A stretch of 64,000 nucleotides of DNA from Gammaproteobacteria bacterium (GTDB taxonomy: Bacteria; Pseudomonadota; Gammaproteobacteria; Pseudomonadales; Azotimanducaceae). The translations under genes and the position numbers were made by a program. Where the stretch lies: positions 1-64,000 of the forward strand of contig REEU01000285.1 of assembly GCA_007694905.1 (NCBI GenBank), written 5' to 3'. Shown piece after piece: positions 24,186-33,146 of the stretch. Below the pieces are notes generated by a model. That model saw only the letters and a list, made by a program, of their open reading frames with translations, did not search any database and was not told where the DNA came from. Numbering within the stretch: the stretch's first letter is position 1; each line of letters opens with the position of its first letter.

Positions 24186-25514
24186 ATGGCTCCACTTCCG
24201 CGCCTGCTTGCCGTCCTGACCGCTGCCGGCCTCACGGCCTGTGGCGGACACATGGGAACGGCCGAAGCCTCCGCAGGGGGCATTAGCTGGGAGTCGCCCC
24301 TGGAGCTCGCGTCAGGCGAAGCCTGGCAGGGTCCCTGGCGCATGAACGAATCGGATTTCCGCTATGTGGACGATCCCAACGTGACCGCCGCCGCCGACGG
24401 CACCTTCGCGGTGGCCTGGGTGGATCAGGCCCGCAAAGACGTCATGCTCCAAGTGTACGCAGTGGACGCCACACCGCGCTTCGACGATGGCCCGGTGAGC
24501 GTGTCCCGCAGCCCCGACGTGTTCTCCTGGCTGCCCCGAGTCGTGCTCGGCAACGACGAGGCCGTCTTCGTCCTCTGGCAGGAGATCCTGTTCACTGGCG
24601 GCTCCCATGGTGGCGAGATCCTGTTCGCCCGCTCCGAGGACGGCGGCCGGACGTTCAGCGATCCGATCAACCTGTCTGAGACCACCGCCGGCGCCGGCAA
24701 AGGACGCCTCACCGCCGAGTCCTGGCACAACGGCAGTCTCGACCTCGACCGTGCCGCAGACGGAACGCTGTACGCTGCGTGGACGGAATATGAGGGCGGG
24801 CTGTGGGTCGCGCATTCGACGAATGACGGAGCAGAGTTCTCGGCACCGGTCGAAGTGGTGGCGACGGGCAGCGACGCACCGGCGCGAGGACCCGCGCTGA
24901 CTGTGACCGCCGAGGGTGTCGTGCTCGTGACCTGGACGGTGGGCGAGGACCCTGCCGCCGACATTCACCTCGCACGCTCAACCGACAGCGGACGCAGCTT
25001 CAGCGACCCGCAGCGGGTGCATGTCTCGTCCGGTCATGCGGACGCACCGACGCTGGCTGTTGCCGGCAACGGTCGCATTCATCTTGCCTGGGGCTACCGG
25101 GACGCGGAGGCACCGCGACTCGGGCGCATCGGCATCGCCCACTCCGATGACGACGGCGAAAACTTTTCGTCCGTGCGTATGCTCGATCAGGCTGACGACG
25201 TCCCCCATGGCGGCGCGTTCCCATCACTTGCTGCCGACGGGGATGGGGTCCATGTGGTCGCCGAACGGGTGCACGACTCCGGCCAGGGGTTCCAGGGCAT
25301 GCTGCACGCCTGGGCCGCGGACGGCGAGACGTTCACCGCGCTGCGCACGGTTCCCGGCTCCGACGAAGAGCCCAGCGGAGGCCGCCAGGGGCTGCTCATG
25401 CAGAAGCTCGCGCTGCACCCGGACGGCCGGATCCTCACCGTTCACAGCACTTACGACCGCAACCGTCGCAGCAGCGTACGCCTGTTGGCCGGCCGTCCGC
25501 AGAACGACACCTAG
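24186..25514 (+). CDS. Asp-box (BNR) sialidase-like lipoprotein
   Basis: The 442-residue protein starts at the ATG at 24186 and has a lipobox (LTAC, Cys19). Repeated Asp-box motifs SxDxGxxF appear at least four times (SEDGGRTFS, STNDGAEFS, STDSGRSFS, SDDDGENFS), giving a six-bladed sialidase-type beta-propeller. The catalytic arginine triad of true sialidases could not be confirmed by eye, so the enzyme may be a glycan-binding or non-sialidase hydrolase. It lies 92 bp after the symporter and may be the surface component of the same locus, though no operator was found before it. Confidence 0.8.
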   Translation: MAPLPRLLAVLTAAGLTACGGHMGTAEASAGGISWESPLELASGEAWQGPWRMNESDFRYVDDPNVTAAADGTFAVAWVDQARKDVMLQVYAVDATPRFDDGPVSVSRSPDVFSWLPRVVLGNDEAVFVLWQEILFTGGSHGGEILFARSEDGGRTFSDPINLSETTAGAGKGRLTAESWHNGSLDLDRAADGTLYAAWTEYEGGLWVAHSTNDGAEFSAPVEVVATGSDAPARGPALTVTAEGVVLVTWTVGEDPAADIHLARSTDSGRSFSDPQRVHVSSGHADAPTLAVAGNGRIHLAWGYRDAEAPRLGRIGIAHSDDDGENFSSVRMLDQADDVPHGGAFPSLAADGDGVHVVAERVHDSGQGFQGMLHAWAADGETFTALRTVPGSDEEPSGGRQGLLMQKLALHPDGRILTVHSTYDRNRRSSVRLLAGRPQNDT

Positions 25515-25577
25515 CCGCGCTGGATCCGCTTCATCCGTTCATACTACGCGGCCGGGATGAGGCAACAGGAAGCAGCG

Positions 25578-26414
25578 ATGTCGGATCACGTGCAGGGCAA
25601 AGTGGTGGTGGTCACAGGTGCAGGTGGCGGCTTCGGCCGTCTGGTCTGCCTCGCTGCGGCGGCGCGTGGGGCCCATGTCGTTGCCGGCGACATCGACGAG
25701 CCGGCGCTGACCGCGCTGGCGTCTGAAATCGTCGCGGCCGACGGCAACGTGGCCACCCTGGCCACCGACGTCACCGATCTCGCCGCGCAACACGCTCTGG
25801 TGGCCCTGGCTCTGGAGCGCTTCGGCGCAATCGACGTCATGGTCAACAATGCCGGCGTGATGCCCTTGGCGTTCTTCGCCGATCACGTCAACGCGATGGC
25901 GGCCTGGAACCGTTGCATCGACATCAACTTCCGCGGCGTTCTGAACGGCATGGTTGCCGCCTACGACCCCATGATGGAACAGGGCCGGGGACAGGTAATC
26001 AACGTCTCGTCGATCTACGGCAACTTTCCTGTCGTCGGCGCAGGCGTCTACGGTGCCACCAAAGCCGCCGTGGACTTCCTCTCCGAGTCCCTGCGCATGG
26101 AATCGCGCGGACGGATCAAGGTCACCACCGTGAAGCCCACCGGCGTCCCGGCTACGGGCCTCGCAGGTGGCGTCATCAATCCGCAAGCGGTGATCGGCAT
26201 TCTCGGCGCCAACGCCGCCACCGATTTCCCACGCTTCGAGGCCATGGCGGCGGGGCAGCTGCCCGCCGAGGAGATGGATCCCGACTCGATCCGCTACTTC
26301 GCGTTAGCGCCACAGTTCATCGCAGACGCGATCCTGCACGCCATCGACCAGCCCTGGGGCGTCTCCATCGGCGAGATCACGGTACGCGCAAGCGGTGACG
26401 GTTACATTCTCTGA
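25578..26414 (+). CDS. Short-chain dehydrogenase/reductase
   Basis: Started at the ATG at 25578 behind AGGAAG, the 278-residue protein is a classical SDR: TGAGGGFG cofactor loop (13-20), NNAG (90-93), catalytic Ser at 144/145 and Tyr158-x3-Lys162 in YGATK. Asp38 of AGDID at the end of strand 2 favours NAD over NADP. It oxidises or reduces an alcohol/ketone of unknown identity, possibly a sugar derivative from the neighbouring locus. It follows the sialidase-like gene by 63 bp and is convergent with the second TonB receptor. Confidence 0.92.
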   Translation: MSDHVQGKVVVVTGAGGGFGRLVCLAAAARGAHVVAGDIDEPALTALASEIVAADGNVATLATDVTDLAAQHALVALALERFGAIDVMVNNAGVMPLAFFADHVNAMAAWNRCIDINFRGVLNGMVAAYDPMMEQGRGQVINVSSIYGNFPVVGAGVYGATKAAVDFLSESLRMESRGRIKVTTVKPTGVPATGLAGGVINPQAVIGILGANAATDFPRFEAMAAGQLPAEEMDPDSIRYFALAPQFIADAILHAIDQPWGVSIGEITVRASGDGYIL

Positions 26415-26448
26415 AGGGTCCGGGTATCCGGAATCTGCGGAAACGCGA

Positions 26449-26477
26449 GGGGGCTGCAGCCTGCGGCTGCAACCCCC
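26449..26477. terminator. Bidirectional hairpin between convergent genes
   Basis: GGGGGCTGCAGCC and GGCTGCAACCCCC pair over 13 positions with one mismatch around a TGC loop. It lies between the SDR stop (26414) and the TonB receptor stop (26500) and can serve both. Confidence 0.7.
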
Positions 26478-26499
26478 TGCGATGTAGCGTGAAGTTGGA

Positions 26500-29400
26500 T
26501 CAGAAGCCGTAACGCACGCGAACGTAGAACAACCGGCCCCGCGGATCGTGCAGTGTAGGTGAGTAGCCGTTGAAGCCGCCATTCGCCTGCGGCGGATCCT
26601 CGTCGAACAGGTTGACGACACCGACCGTGGCCGCGAGATCCATCTGCTCGAAGTTGTAGGTGTAGGAACTATCCACCGTGGTGTGGCTCGACACCCTGAA
26701 GTCGTCGAAGTTGGTCTCGTTGACGCCGCTGACGTAGTTCACTGACAGCGTGGCGAAGTGATTACCCATGCTCCAGGTATTGAACAGCGTGCCCTTATAC
26801 TCGGGCAGGGGGCGGGCCACCAGAACGGCCTCGCTCTTGCCCACCAGATCCACCCGCTCACCCGGATCGAGACGGGTGTCGAACGGCGTCACGATGCGAT
26901 CGGCCTCGAATTCGAGGAACCAGCTGAGATCGAGCGTGGAGCTGAACAGACCGTAGTCGGTGGCCAGCGAGTAGCGGATGAGGAAGTCCAGACCGGACGC
27001 CTTCATCTTGTCGCCGTTGGTGAAGCTGGTCTGGGCGGTCAAGGGATTACCTTGCGTATCGAGCCAGATGTCAGGTGTGGAGGGATCGCCATCGAGATCG
27101 CGGAAGTTGCATGCCTCCACTGCGAGGAAGTCGGGGTTGAACGCACCGTCAGTGCGGGCCGCCGGCCGCCCCGCTGCCTGCCACGCGATTTGACAGTCGT
27201 TGATCAAGCCGCGCGCATCGTCACCGATGATCACGTCCTTGAAGCGGTAGTTCCAGTAATCCACGGAGAAGCTCAGGCTGTCCGTCGCGTCCCAGATCAC
27301 CCCTATATTAAAGTTGGTGGACTTCTCGGGGTCGAGTTCCGGGTTGCCGAAGCTTGGCAGGCGCGTGAAGACGCCGCTTCCGAACGGACTCGCTGCAGCG
27401 GCCCCTTCACCGAAATTGGCATCGATGACTGCCGCCGATGGCGGCTGCATGAACTGCAACCCGGTGGAACGACCGAAGCGCTGGAACAGCGACGGACCGC
27501 GGAACGAGGTGCCAACGGAGCCACGGAACACGAGATCGTCCATGGCGTTCCAACGAAAGGCAAACTTCGGATCCAGGGTGTCTCCGGTCTGGCCGCCGTA
27601 ATCCTCGTAGCGCAGTGCGAGCTGCAGCTCCAGGTCCTGCGTGACCGGCAGCGCGAGTTCGCCGAACACGGCCCAGACGTCGTCCGAGGCGCTGAACGGA
27701 ATGCTCGGACCGGTGAACGCGAACGGGAAGCTCGGGTCGGTGGCAAGATCGTTGCCGCCGACACTCATCTTCTCGTGCCGGTACTGCAGGCCGAAGGCCG
27801 CACCGACGCCGCCGCCACCCATCTGCATATTCATGAAGTTGTTGGTGGAGGTCACGAAGTCCACCACGTTCAGGCGGGTTCTGGTGTTGACGATACCGAG
27901 CCCCTCCAGGCCGCGAACGGCCGCCGGGTCGTTACCGAGTGTATGCGGATTGCCGTTGCCGTCCTCCCAGACCACGTCGGGCGTGAGCAGCGACGAGCCG
28001 AAGGGATTAAACCAGGTGCAGGGACCTTCGCCTGGAGCCTGATTCGGATCGAAGCGATCGCAATCGGGACCGAAGAACCCGTTCAGCGCATCCTGCACCC
28101 GCTGGGTGACGGCATCGCGGAAGCGGTTCTCGTTCTCTTCGTCGCTGTAGCTGAAGGAGAGATCGAAAGTCCAGTCGTCGGTGAGATCACCCCGCAGCCC
28201 CGCCAGGAAGATCTTCGAATCACGATCAATCTGACTCTGGTTACGATGCGTGAAGACGTTACCGTCTGCATCCTCGATGCCCGCGATCTCCTGCAGCGCA
28301 GCGAAGGAAGGCCGGATCACGCCGTTGAACGTGATCTGATCGACGCCGGCGATGGAGGCCGCGGGATCGCCAAGATCGAACAGCGGCGCCAACTCCGGGT
28401 TGAGCGCTCCAAACGGAAACACCGTGAACGGGACCGGGATCAACCGGCTGTCGACGGCGTCCTCGTTGGCGATGGCCAGTGCCACCCCGTTTTCGACCTC
28501 GTAGCGAAAGCCGGGATTGTCGGCGCTGAACGTGGGTTGCGCGGTCAGCGGGAACGAGGGCGACTGGTTGATTCTTACCGAATTTTCCGCGAAACCGAAG
28601 TGCCCGTAGGCTTCCAGGCGCTCGCTGAAGTCGTGGGTCCAGGTCGCGAGCCCCTGCCAGCGGGTTTCCTCGGAGTACATATCGCGCGCGAGCAGGTCGG
28701 CCTTGGTGCTGCAAAGACCGCTGTTGACGGTGCGGTAATTGCCGAGCGCGCGGCAGGACGAGTCCTGGATGATGGTCGGGCCCCATGGACCTGTGCCAAA
28801 CATGTCCTGCGGCAGATTGAACGGGCTCGGTGAACCGAAGCTGTCGTCGAGCGCGTACTCGGGTCCGAACTGGCGGTCCAGCGTCTGCAGCTTCGAACGA
28901 TCGAAGTAGTTTATGCCGAGGACCATGTGGGTGCGCTCGTTACCGAAGCCCCAGATCGCGCTCAGGTCGAGATCGCTGTGATTATTGCCGGAAACCGACT
29001 CCATGGGCTCGCGAAAGCGTTCCGGCAGATCGAACTGTTCCTGCAGGCTGTCGAAGTTCATCTCGCTGCTGCGCAGACCGTCCTGATACATGGCCTGAAT
29101 TTCGAACCCTTCGAAGTTGTTGCGCAGCCGGAAGTTGGCCACGCCCGCCACGGCGTCAGATCCGAATGTGGCCGATGCGCCGTCCTTCAGGATCTCGATG
29201 TTCTCGACCATGATGAACGGTATGCGGTTGATGTCGACGAACTGTTCGCCGCGATTCGAAATGGACGTGCCGACGTTGAGACGCTTGCCATCGATGAGGA
29301 CCAGCGTCGACGACAGCCCCAGGTTGCGGATGTTGATGTTGGCCGCACCGGCGCCGCCGACGCTGACCTCCTGAGAGGTGGTGTTCTCCGAGCCGACCAC

Positions 29401-29673
29401 CGACGGCAGATGGCGGACGAAGTCGGCCAGCTGTGGCATGCCCGCGGCCTCGATCTCCTCGCGCCCAAGCACCCGGATGGGTGACGGCGCGTCTTCCGGC
29501 GCCCGGCGGATGTAGGAGCCGGTGACGAGGATCTCCTCGATGGCCCGGGTCTCGGCCTGAGCCCAACTTTCGAGCGGCGCCGCTGCGCTCGCTGCGAGCA
29601 CCGCTGCCGACATCAGACTCAGTCCCATGATTGAACGCGGCGGCCTGCCACGACGATTAGCGCAAGTGCCCAT
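26500..29673 (-). CDS. TonB-dependent receptor, large
   Basis: The 1057-residue protein starts at 29673 behind GAGGGGAGAG, with a signal peptide (IMGLSLMSAAVLAASAAAPLESWA) and a TonB-box-like AIEEILVTGSYIRR. The plug contains NINIRNLGLSSTLVLIDGKRL and DGASATFGSDAVAG; the long barrel ends in GRLFYVRVRYGF. The VTGSYIRR type and size match the family common in Xanthomonadales- and Alteromonadales-like bacteria for oligosaccharide or peptide uptake. It ends head-to-head with the SDR gene. No TATCCA dyad is seen at its promoter, so it is probably regulated separately. Confidence 0.93.
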   Translation of the reverse strand: MGTCANRRGRPPRSIMGLSLMSAAVLAASAAAPLESWAQAETRAIEEILVTGSYIRRAPEDAPSPIRVLGREEIEAAGMPQLADFVRHLPSVVGSENTTSQEVSVGGAGAANINIRNLGLSSTLVLIDGKRLNVGTSISNRGEQFVDINRIPFIMVENIEILKDGASATFGSDAVAGVANFRLRNNFEGFEIQAMYQDGLRSSEMNFDSLQEQFDLPERFREPMESVSGNNHSDLDLSAIWGFGNERTHMVLGINYFDRSKLQTLDRQFGPEYALDDSFGSPSPFNLPQDMFGTGPWGPTIIQDSSCRALGNYRTVNSGLCSTKADLLARDMYSEETRWQGLATWTHDFSERLEAYGHFGFAENSVRINQSPSFPLTAQPTFSADNPGFRYEVENGVALAIANEDAVDSRLIPVPFTVFPFGALNPELAPLFDLGDPAASIAGVDQITFNGVIRPSFAALQEIAGIEDADGNVFTHRNQSQIDRDSKIFLAGLRGDLTDDWTFDLSFSYSDEENENRFRDAVTQRVQDALNGFFGPDCDRFDPNQAPGEGPCTWFNPFGSSLLTPDVVWEDGNGNPHTLGNDPAAVRGLEGLGIVNTRTRLNVVDFVTSTNNFMNMQMGGGGVGAAFGLQYRHEKMSVGGNDLATDPSFPFAFTGPSIPFSASDDVWAVFGELALPVTQDLELQLALRYEDYGGQTGDTLDPKFAFRWNAMDDLVFRGSVGTSFRGPSLFQRFGRSTGLQFMQPPSAAVIDANFGEGAAAASPFGSGVFTRLPSFGNPELDPEKSTNFNIGVIWDATDSLSFSVDYWNYRFKDVIIGDDARGLINDCQIAWQAAGRPAARTDGAFNPDFLAVEACNFRDLDGDPSTPDIWLDTQGNPLTAQTSFTNGDKMKASGLDFLIRYSLATDYGLFSSTLDLSWFLEFEADRIVTPFDTRLDPGERVDLVGKSEAVLVARPLPEYKGTLFNTWSMGNHFATLSVNYVSGVNETNFDDFRVSSHTTVDSSYTYNFEQMDLAATVGVVNLFDEDPPQANGGFNGYSPTLHDPRGRLFYVRVRYGF

Positions 29674-29861
29674 ACTGCTCTCCCCTCTACTGCTCTCAGC
29701 AATGGACAGGCTCTGACCCGGCGCGCTGGCACGCCACCTCGAACCTGACTCCCTCCAGCGCGAAGCCGAGCGGCGACCTTGAGCCCGCTCGCCTCCACTG
29801 TCCCCTTGGAAGCATGACTGCACCCAAGGAATGATTCGTTCGCTTTAAACGAGTCTCAGCG

Positions 29862-29899
29862 TTGTTAACCTGTTACAGAATAGAAGTCAAACCGTAACA
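29862..29899 (-). promoter_or_regulatory. Probable promoter of the large TonB receptor
   Basis: On the minus strand TTGACT (29890-29885) and TAACAA (29867-29862) are 17 bp apart, about 190 bp before the start codon. Inverted arms TGTTAC (29871-29876) and GTAACA (29894-29899) flank the -35 and could be an operator. The long leader to 29673 contains nothing recognised. Confidence 0.45.
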
Positions 29900-30114
29900 A
29901 GCAACTCCAACGCCTGCGCTTCGCAGACGACACCCCGAGGGGATGGAAAAAACAAAGAAATGGGCGCGTTGAACCGACATGAAACTGCACGCGACGGCGC
30001 GGACCCGAGGCGGTGAGCAACGAGTCGATCAGAAAAACTGGCGAAATGTTTCAGTCTTGAAGGGGATGCATCAGGGTCGGATCACAGCGGGCACAGCCCT
30101 GGCATCCAGGGCGA
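29900..30114. other. Intergenic DNA, nothing recognised
   Basis: Between the large TonB receptor promoter and the hairpin after the small barrel gene there is no protein-like frame and no RNA gene recognised. Confidence 0.5.
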
Positions 30115-30141
30115 AGACCGGTGCCCTTGCGGCGCCGGTCT
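30115..30141 (-). terminator. Hairpin downstream of small barrel protein gene
   Basis: AGACCGGTGCC and GGCGCCGGTCT pair over 11 positions (one G-T) around a 5-base loop, 21 bases past the stop of the gene at 30162. No strong T-tract is present. Confidence 0.55.
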
Positions 30142-30161
30142 CCCTTGGTTCGTCAGCTGGA

Positions 30162-30713
30162 TCAGAAATTGTAGCCGAGGTTGACACTGTAGAGCAGTGC
30201 GCCGTCGTCATAACGATCGCGGGCGTCACGTCCACTGCGAAACAGGAACTGGTATTCCGCCATCGCGCTTACGAAAACGTTGCTCTGCAGCCAGTGCTTG
30301 ACTCCGATTTCCGGGCCTGCTGAAAAGGTGTTGCGAACGTCGCGGCCATAAAACGCTCCAACGTTGGCACCGATGAACGGACGGGTAGCGCCCGTGCCGA
30401 AGTGATAGTCATAGAACACCCGGGTAGCGCCATTGAATACGGTGTTCGACTCTTCCGAATCCCGCACATTGATGGTCTGGCGCACGCCCCACATCGCGGA
30501 ACTGTCAATGTATCTGCCCCAACTGCCCTGAACTGACAGCGTGGTGTCATTGAATTTCCTGTCGCTGCCACCGGACCCGCCCAAGGTGACTTCCTGAACG
30601 CCCGCCGCAGGGCCGCTGACGGTTGTGGGTTGAGCGACCGCGACCGATGATGCGAAAGCCAGAGTCGAGGCAAGGGCAGCTAACTTCATTGAGTTTCGAA
30701 AATCGTGTTGCAT
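30162..30713 (-). CDS. Small outer-membrane beta-barrel protein
   Basis: The 183-residue protein (start 30713; an alternative start at 30689 gives MKLAALASTLAF) has a signal peptide ending AVAQP. Alternating hydrophobic strands such as VFYDYHFGTGATRPFIGANVGAFYG and NVFVSAMAEYQFLF, plus the C-terminal LLYSVNLGYNF, mark an 8-stranded outer-membrane barrel of the OmpW/OmpX-like porin superfamily. Role unknown. It is monocistronic. Confidence 0.8.
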   Translation of the reverse strand: MQHDFRNSMKLAALASTLAFASSVAVAQPTTVSGPAAGVQEVTLGGSGGSDRKFNDTTLSVQGSWGRYIDSSAMWGVRQTINVRDSEESNTVFNGATRVFYDYHFGTGATRPFIGANVGAFYGRDVRNTFSAGPEIGVKHWLQSNVFVSAMAEYQFLFRSGRDARDRYDDGALLYSVNLGYNF

Positions 30714-30932
30714 CGTCGTGTTCCCAAAGCGAAAAGAGGCCGCAGGGTGACACGGACCCACGCGCGCATCAGTGCGTCGCACCGCTTAGTCCATATGTTG
30801 GTTTCTCACACAGCAGCGCATTGCATGCGTGTAGCGGGCGCATGCATGCAAGCAAGCAACGACGGCAGCTGGGTATTCCCGCTCTTGAAAGTCCGACCCG
30901 ATGAAGGGCTGAAACTCAATGCTGAAGCTCCA

Positions 30933-31175
30933 TTAGTCGGGCTTTGCTCGATCCCCCTCAGGAGATCCGTTGGGCCTGCTTGACGCGTTCGAGTACCGAT
31001 CGGAGATGTACTGATACAGCTTGTCTGCATTCGCGACCTTGTCTTCCGGAATGAGGTAGGCCTCTGCGGTATCCAGGAAGATCAGTATCAGTCCCGTCTC
31101 GCGCTCGATCTTCGTAACGGCTTCGCAAGAGTCATGGGGCAGACCAACTCGGCGACTTCGCTTGCTGACGTGAAA
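30933..31175 (-). pseudogene. C-terminal remnant of a YcxB-like protein
   Basis: The frame open between stop codons at 31176 and 30933 encodes EAVTKIERETGLILIFLDTAEAYLIPEDKVANADKL-type sequence with no usable start codon. The strand-turn-AYLIP-helix pattern matches the C-terminal domain of YcxB-like membrane proteins. The N-terminal membrane part is missing, so this is a decayed fragment. Confidence 0.5.
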
Positions 31176-31189
31176 TTACTGATGTCGCT

Positions 31190-32110
31190 TCAGTCACTGC
31201 TTCGCGGTGCCAATCCCAGCGCTGCCATCGCAGCCGCCTGCCTCGCCCGGGTCGTGGCTTTGCGGGCCGCCAGCGCATCCGGCGCAAGGCCCCAAGCGTC
31301 CATGTAGTGCAGCGCGGCGCTCGATACGTACAGATCCCAGGCCGGAAGACGGGCGTCGTCGGCATGGGTCAGCTCAAGGTAGACCCGGGAGAACGTCTCG
31401 GCCATCGCGTCGCCGGCCGCGCATGCGATTTCGACCCGGGCGCAGGCGACGTCGACGAGCGGATCCCCGATGGCCGCATCCTCCCAGTCCAGCACCGCGG
31501 CCAGGCGGCCGTCGCGCCAGAGCAGGTTGCCGGGCCAGAAGTCGCCGTGCAGCAGCACTGGGCTGCCGGTGTACGGCTCGATCCCGGCGAGAACTGCAGC
31601 GAGATCCGCCCGCTCCGGAAGCCACTTGTGAATGCCCGCACTGGGATCATCGCAGACCGGCAGCGGCGGCAGGCCCGTGGGGTCGGTGGCGTGGATGGTG
31701 GCCAGCGCCTGCGCCATCAGCTTCGCAGCATCGTCCGGCAGCGCGGTGCTGCCTTCGATCCGCTCCTGAATGAGCGTGTCCGGCGCAACGAACAGCCGCG
31801 GCTGCGGGACCGGCGCGCCGGTGGCGTGAAGATGCACGAGCAATGCGTGTTCGCGGGCTGCCCGGTCGCGGCGGTCCGTCTTGCCGTCGATGTCACGATG
31901 GCGGCGGATGACCAGGCGCTCGACAGGACCCGAGGGCGGGCGCACGGTGACGGCCAGCACTTCGGCAGACACGCCGCCGGTGAGTGGCTCGCAGGCCGTC
32001 ACCCGTGCACCGGGCAGCAGTCGATCAATCAGCTCCTGAGGACCCACGGTCAACACGTCCTGCACTCGGGACACGGCCGCGATGATGCCCCCTGCTCTGC
32101 TGCAGGTCAC
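31190..32110 (-). CDS. Aminoglycoside phosphotransferase-family (APH) kinase-like protein
   Basis: The 306-residue protein has the kinase-like APH fold: a nucleotide-binding N-lobe with LVIRRH, the catalytic HGDFWPGNLLW (188-198) and metal-binding DWED (208-211). Members phosphorylate antibiotics, choline, sugars or acyl-CoA-linked substrates; the HGDFWPGN variant is more usual in small-molecule and metabolic kinases than in resistance enzymes. The start is uncertain (in-frame GTG at residue 13). It is divergent from the Rieske gene with 116 bp between them. Confidence 0.85.
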   Translation of the reverse strand: MTCSRAGGIIAAVSRVQDVLTVGPQELIDRLLPGARVTACEPLTGGVSAEVLAVTVRPPSGPVERLVIRRHRDIDGKTDRRDRAAREHALLVHLHATGAPVPQPRLFVAPDTLIQERIEGSTALPDDAAKLMAQALATIHATDPTGLPPLPVCDDPSAGIHKWLPERADLAAVLAGIEPYTGSPVLLHGDFWPGNLLWRDGRLAAVLDWEDAAIGDPLVDVACARVEIACAAGDAMAETFSRVYLELTHADDARLPAWDLYVSSAALHYMDAWGLAPDALAARKATTRARQAAAMAALGLAPRSSD

Positions 32111-32226
32111 CCTGGCAGGCGGCTGCCGTTCGGGGTCTGTGGATTGCGTGTACCGGGTCCGATAGCCTGCGGACGTTGCGGCCTCGGAAGCGGATCGGGG
32201 CCACGAACGCCTACGGAGAACGACGC

Positions 32227-33036
32227 ATGGCCCAGGCAGTGGCAGGTTTCACGGCACCGGATGCACGCTCGAGGCTGGATCATCTCGGCACCTACACGCG
32301 GACCATGCCGGTCACCCTGGAGCGCATGTTCGAGAACGCGCTGGACTGGGAGCACCTGCCGTACGTGCACGCCACATCCTTCTCCGGCATCGAGTGCCTC
32401 GAGGCCGGGTCCTGGGGCTGGCGGGCGCGTCTGGACTTCGGTGAGCAGACAAGCGAGATCGAGCTCAGGCTCTATCCCGAGGAACGCCGCTGGATCACCC
32501 GCACCCTCGCCGGCGAGCGCGCCGGCTCGGAGATCTGGACCCACGCGCTGGTGCTCGATCCGGAGCAGCTGCGCGTGGTGGTGGATTTCTTCCTGCCGAA
32601 CGTGCCGGCCGAACATCGTGCGCGGGTCGGCCAGGGTTATGCGCGCCAGTACCGCCAGCTCTACGACGAGGACGAGGCGATGATGGTCGAACGCCAGCGC
32701 GCCTTGGCACTCGGAGGAACCACCCGGAGCGAGATCGATCTCGGACCGGTGGCGGATCTGCCCGGCGTGGTGGAACGTGATGGCAGTCGCTGGCGCGTGG
32801 TGGAACTCGACGGTGCCTTGACCGCTTTCGACAGCCGCTGCCCCCATCTGCTCGGACCGTTGGACGATGCGCCCATCGCGGACGGCGTGATCCGCTGCCC
32901 CTGGCATGCCTACGCGTTCGACCTGCGCAGCGGCCGCTGCCTCAGCGGAGCGAGTTGCCGCATGCGGCCACGGCCGGTGGCGCTGCGCGACGGGCGCGCC
33001 TGGATCGTGGAGGCCGGCGGATCGAATGGCGGCTGA
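32227..33036 (+). CDS. Rieske oxygenase with reversed domain order
   Basis: The 269-residue protein starts at 32227. Its N-terminal half resembles the catalytic domain of ring-hydroxylating/VanA-type oxygenases: NALDWEHLPYVH gives Asp40-x2-His43-x4-His48, the mononuclear-iron motif, and a helix DEDEAMMVERQ near 147-157 resembles the one carrying the acidic third ligand. The C-terminal part is a canonical Rieske [2Fe-2S] domain: Cys205-x-His207-x16-Cys224-x2-His227. In standard enzymes the Rieske domain comes first. No reductase gene is nearby. The substrate is unknown. The following esterase gene is 110 bp away on the same strand. Confidence 0.85.
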   Translation: MAQAVAGFTAPDARSRLDHLGTYTRTMPVTLERMFENALDWEHLPYVHATSFSGIECLEAGSWGWRARLDFGEQTSEIELRLYPEERRWITRTLAGERAGSEIWTHALVLDPEQLRVVVDFFLPNVPAEHRARVGQGYARQYRQLYDEDEAMMVERQRALALGGTTRSEIDLGPVADLPGVVERDGSRWRVVELDGALTAFDSRCPHLLGPLDDAPIADGVIRCPWHAYAFDLRSGRCLSGASCRMRPRPVALRDGRAWIVEAGGSNGG

Positions 33037-33146
33037 CCCGAACTGGCCAGACCCGAGCAATGCAGACGGGCGATTGCACGACGCTGGGCGTTTCCGCACA
33101 CAACGGAGAAAGCGTGTTGCAGGGCAAACGTCGGGACGGAAGAACC

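Noticed and set aside
26758-28833. 691-residue plus-strand frame
   Set aside because: Antisense to the large TonB receptor; no motif or plausible start.
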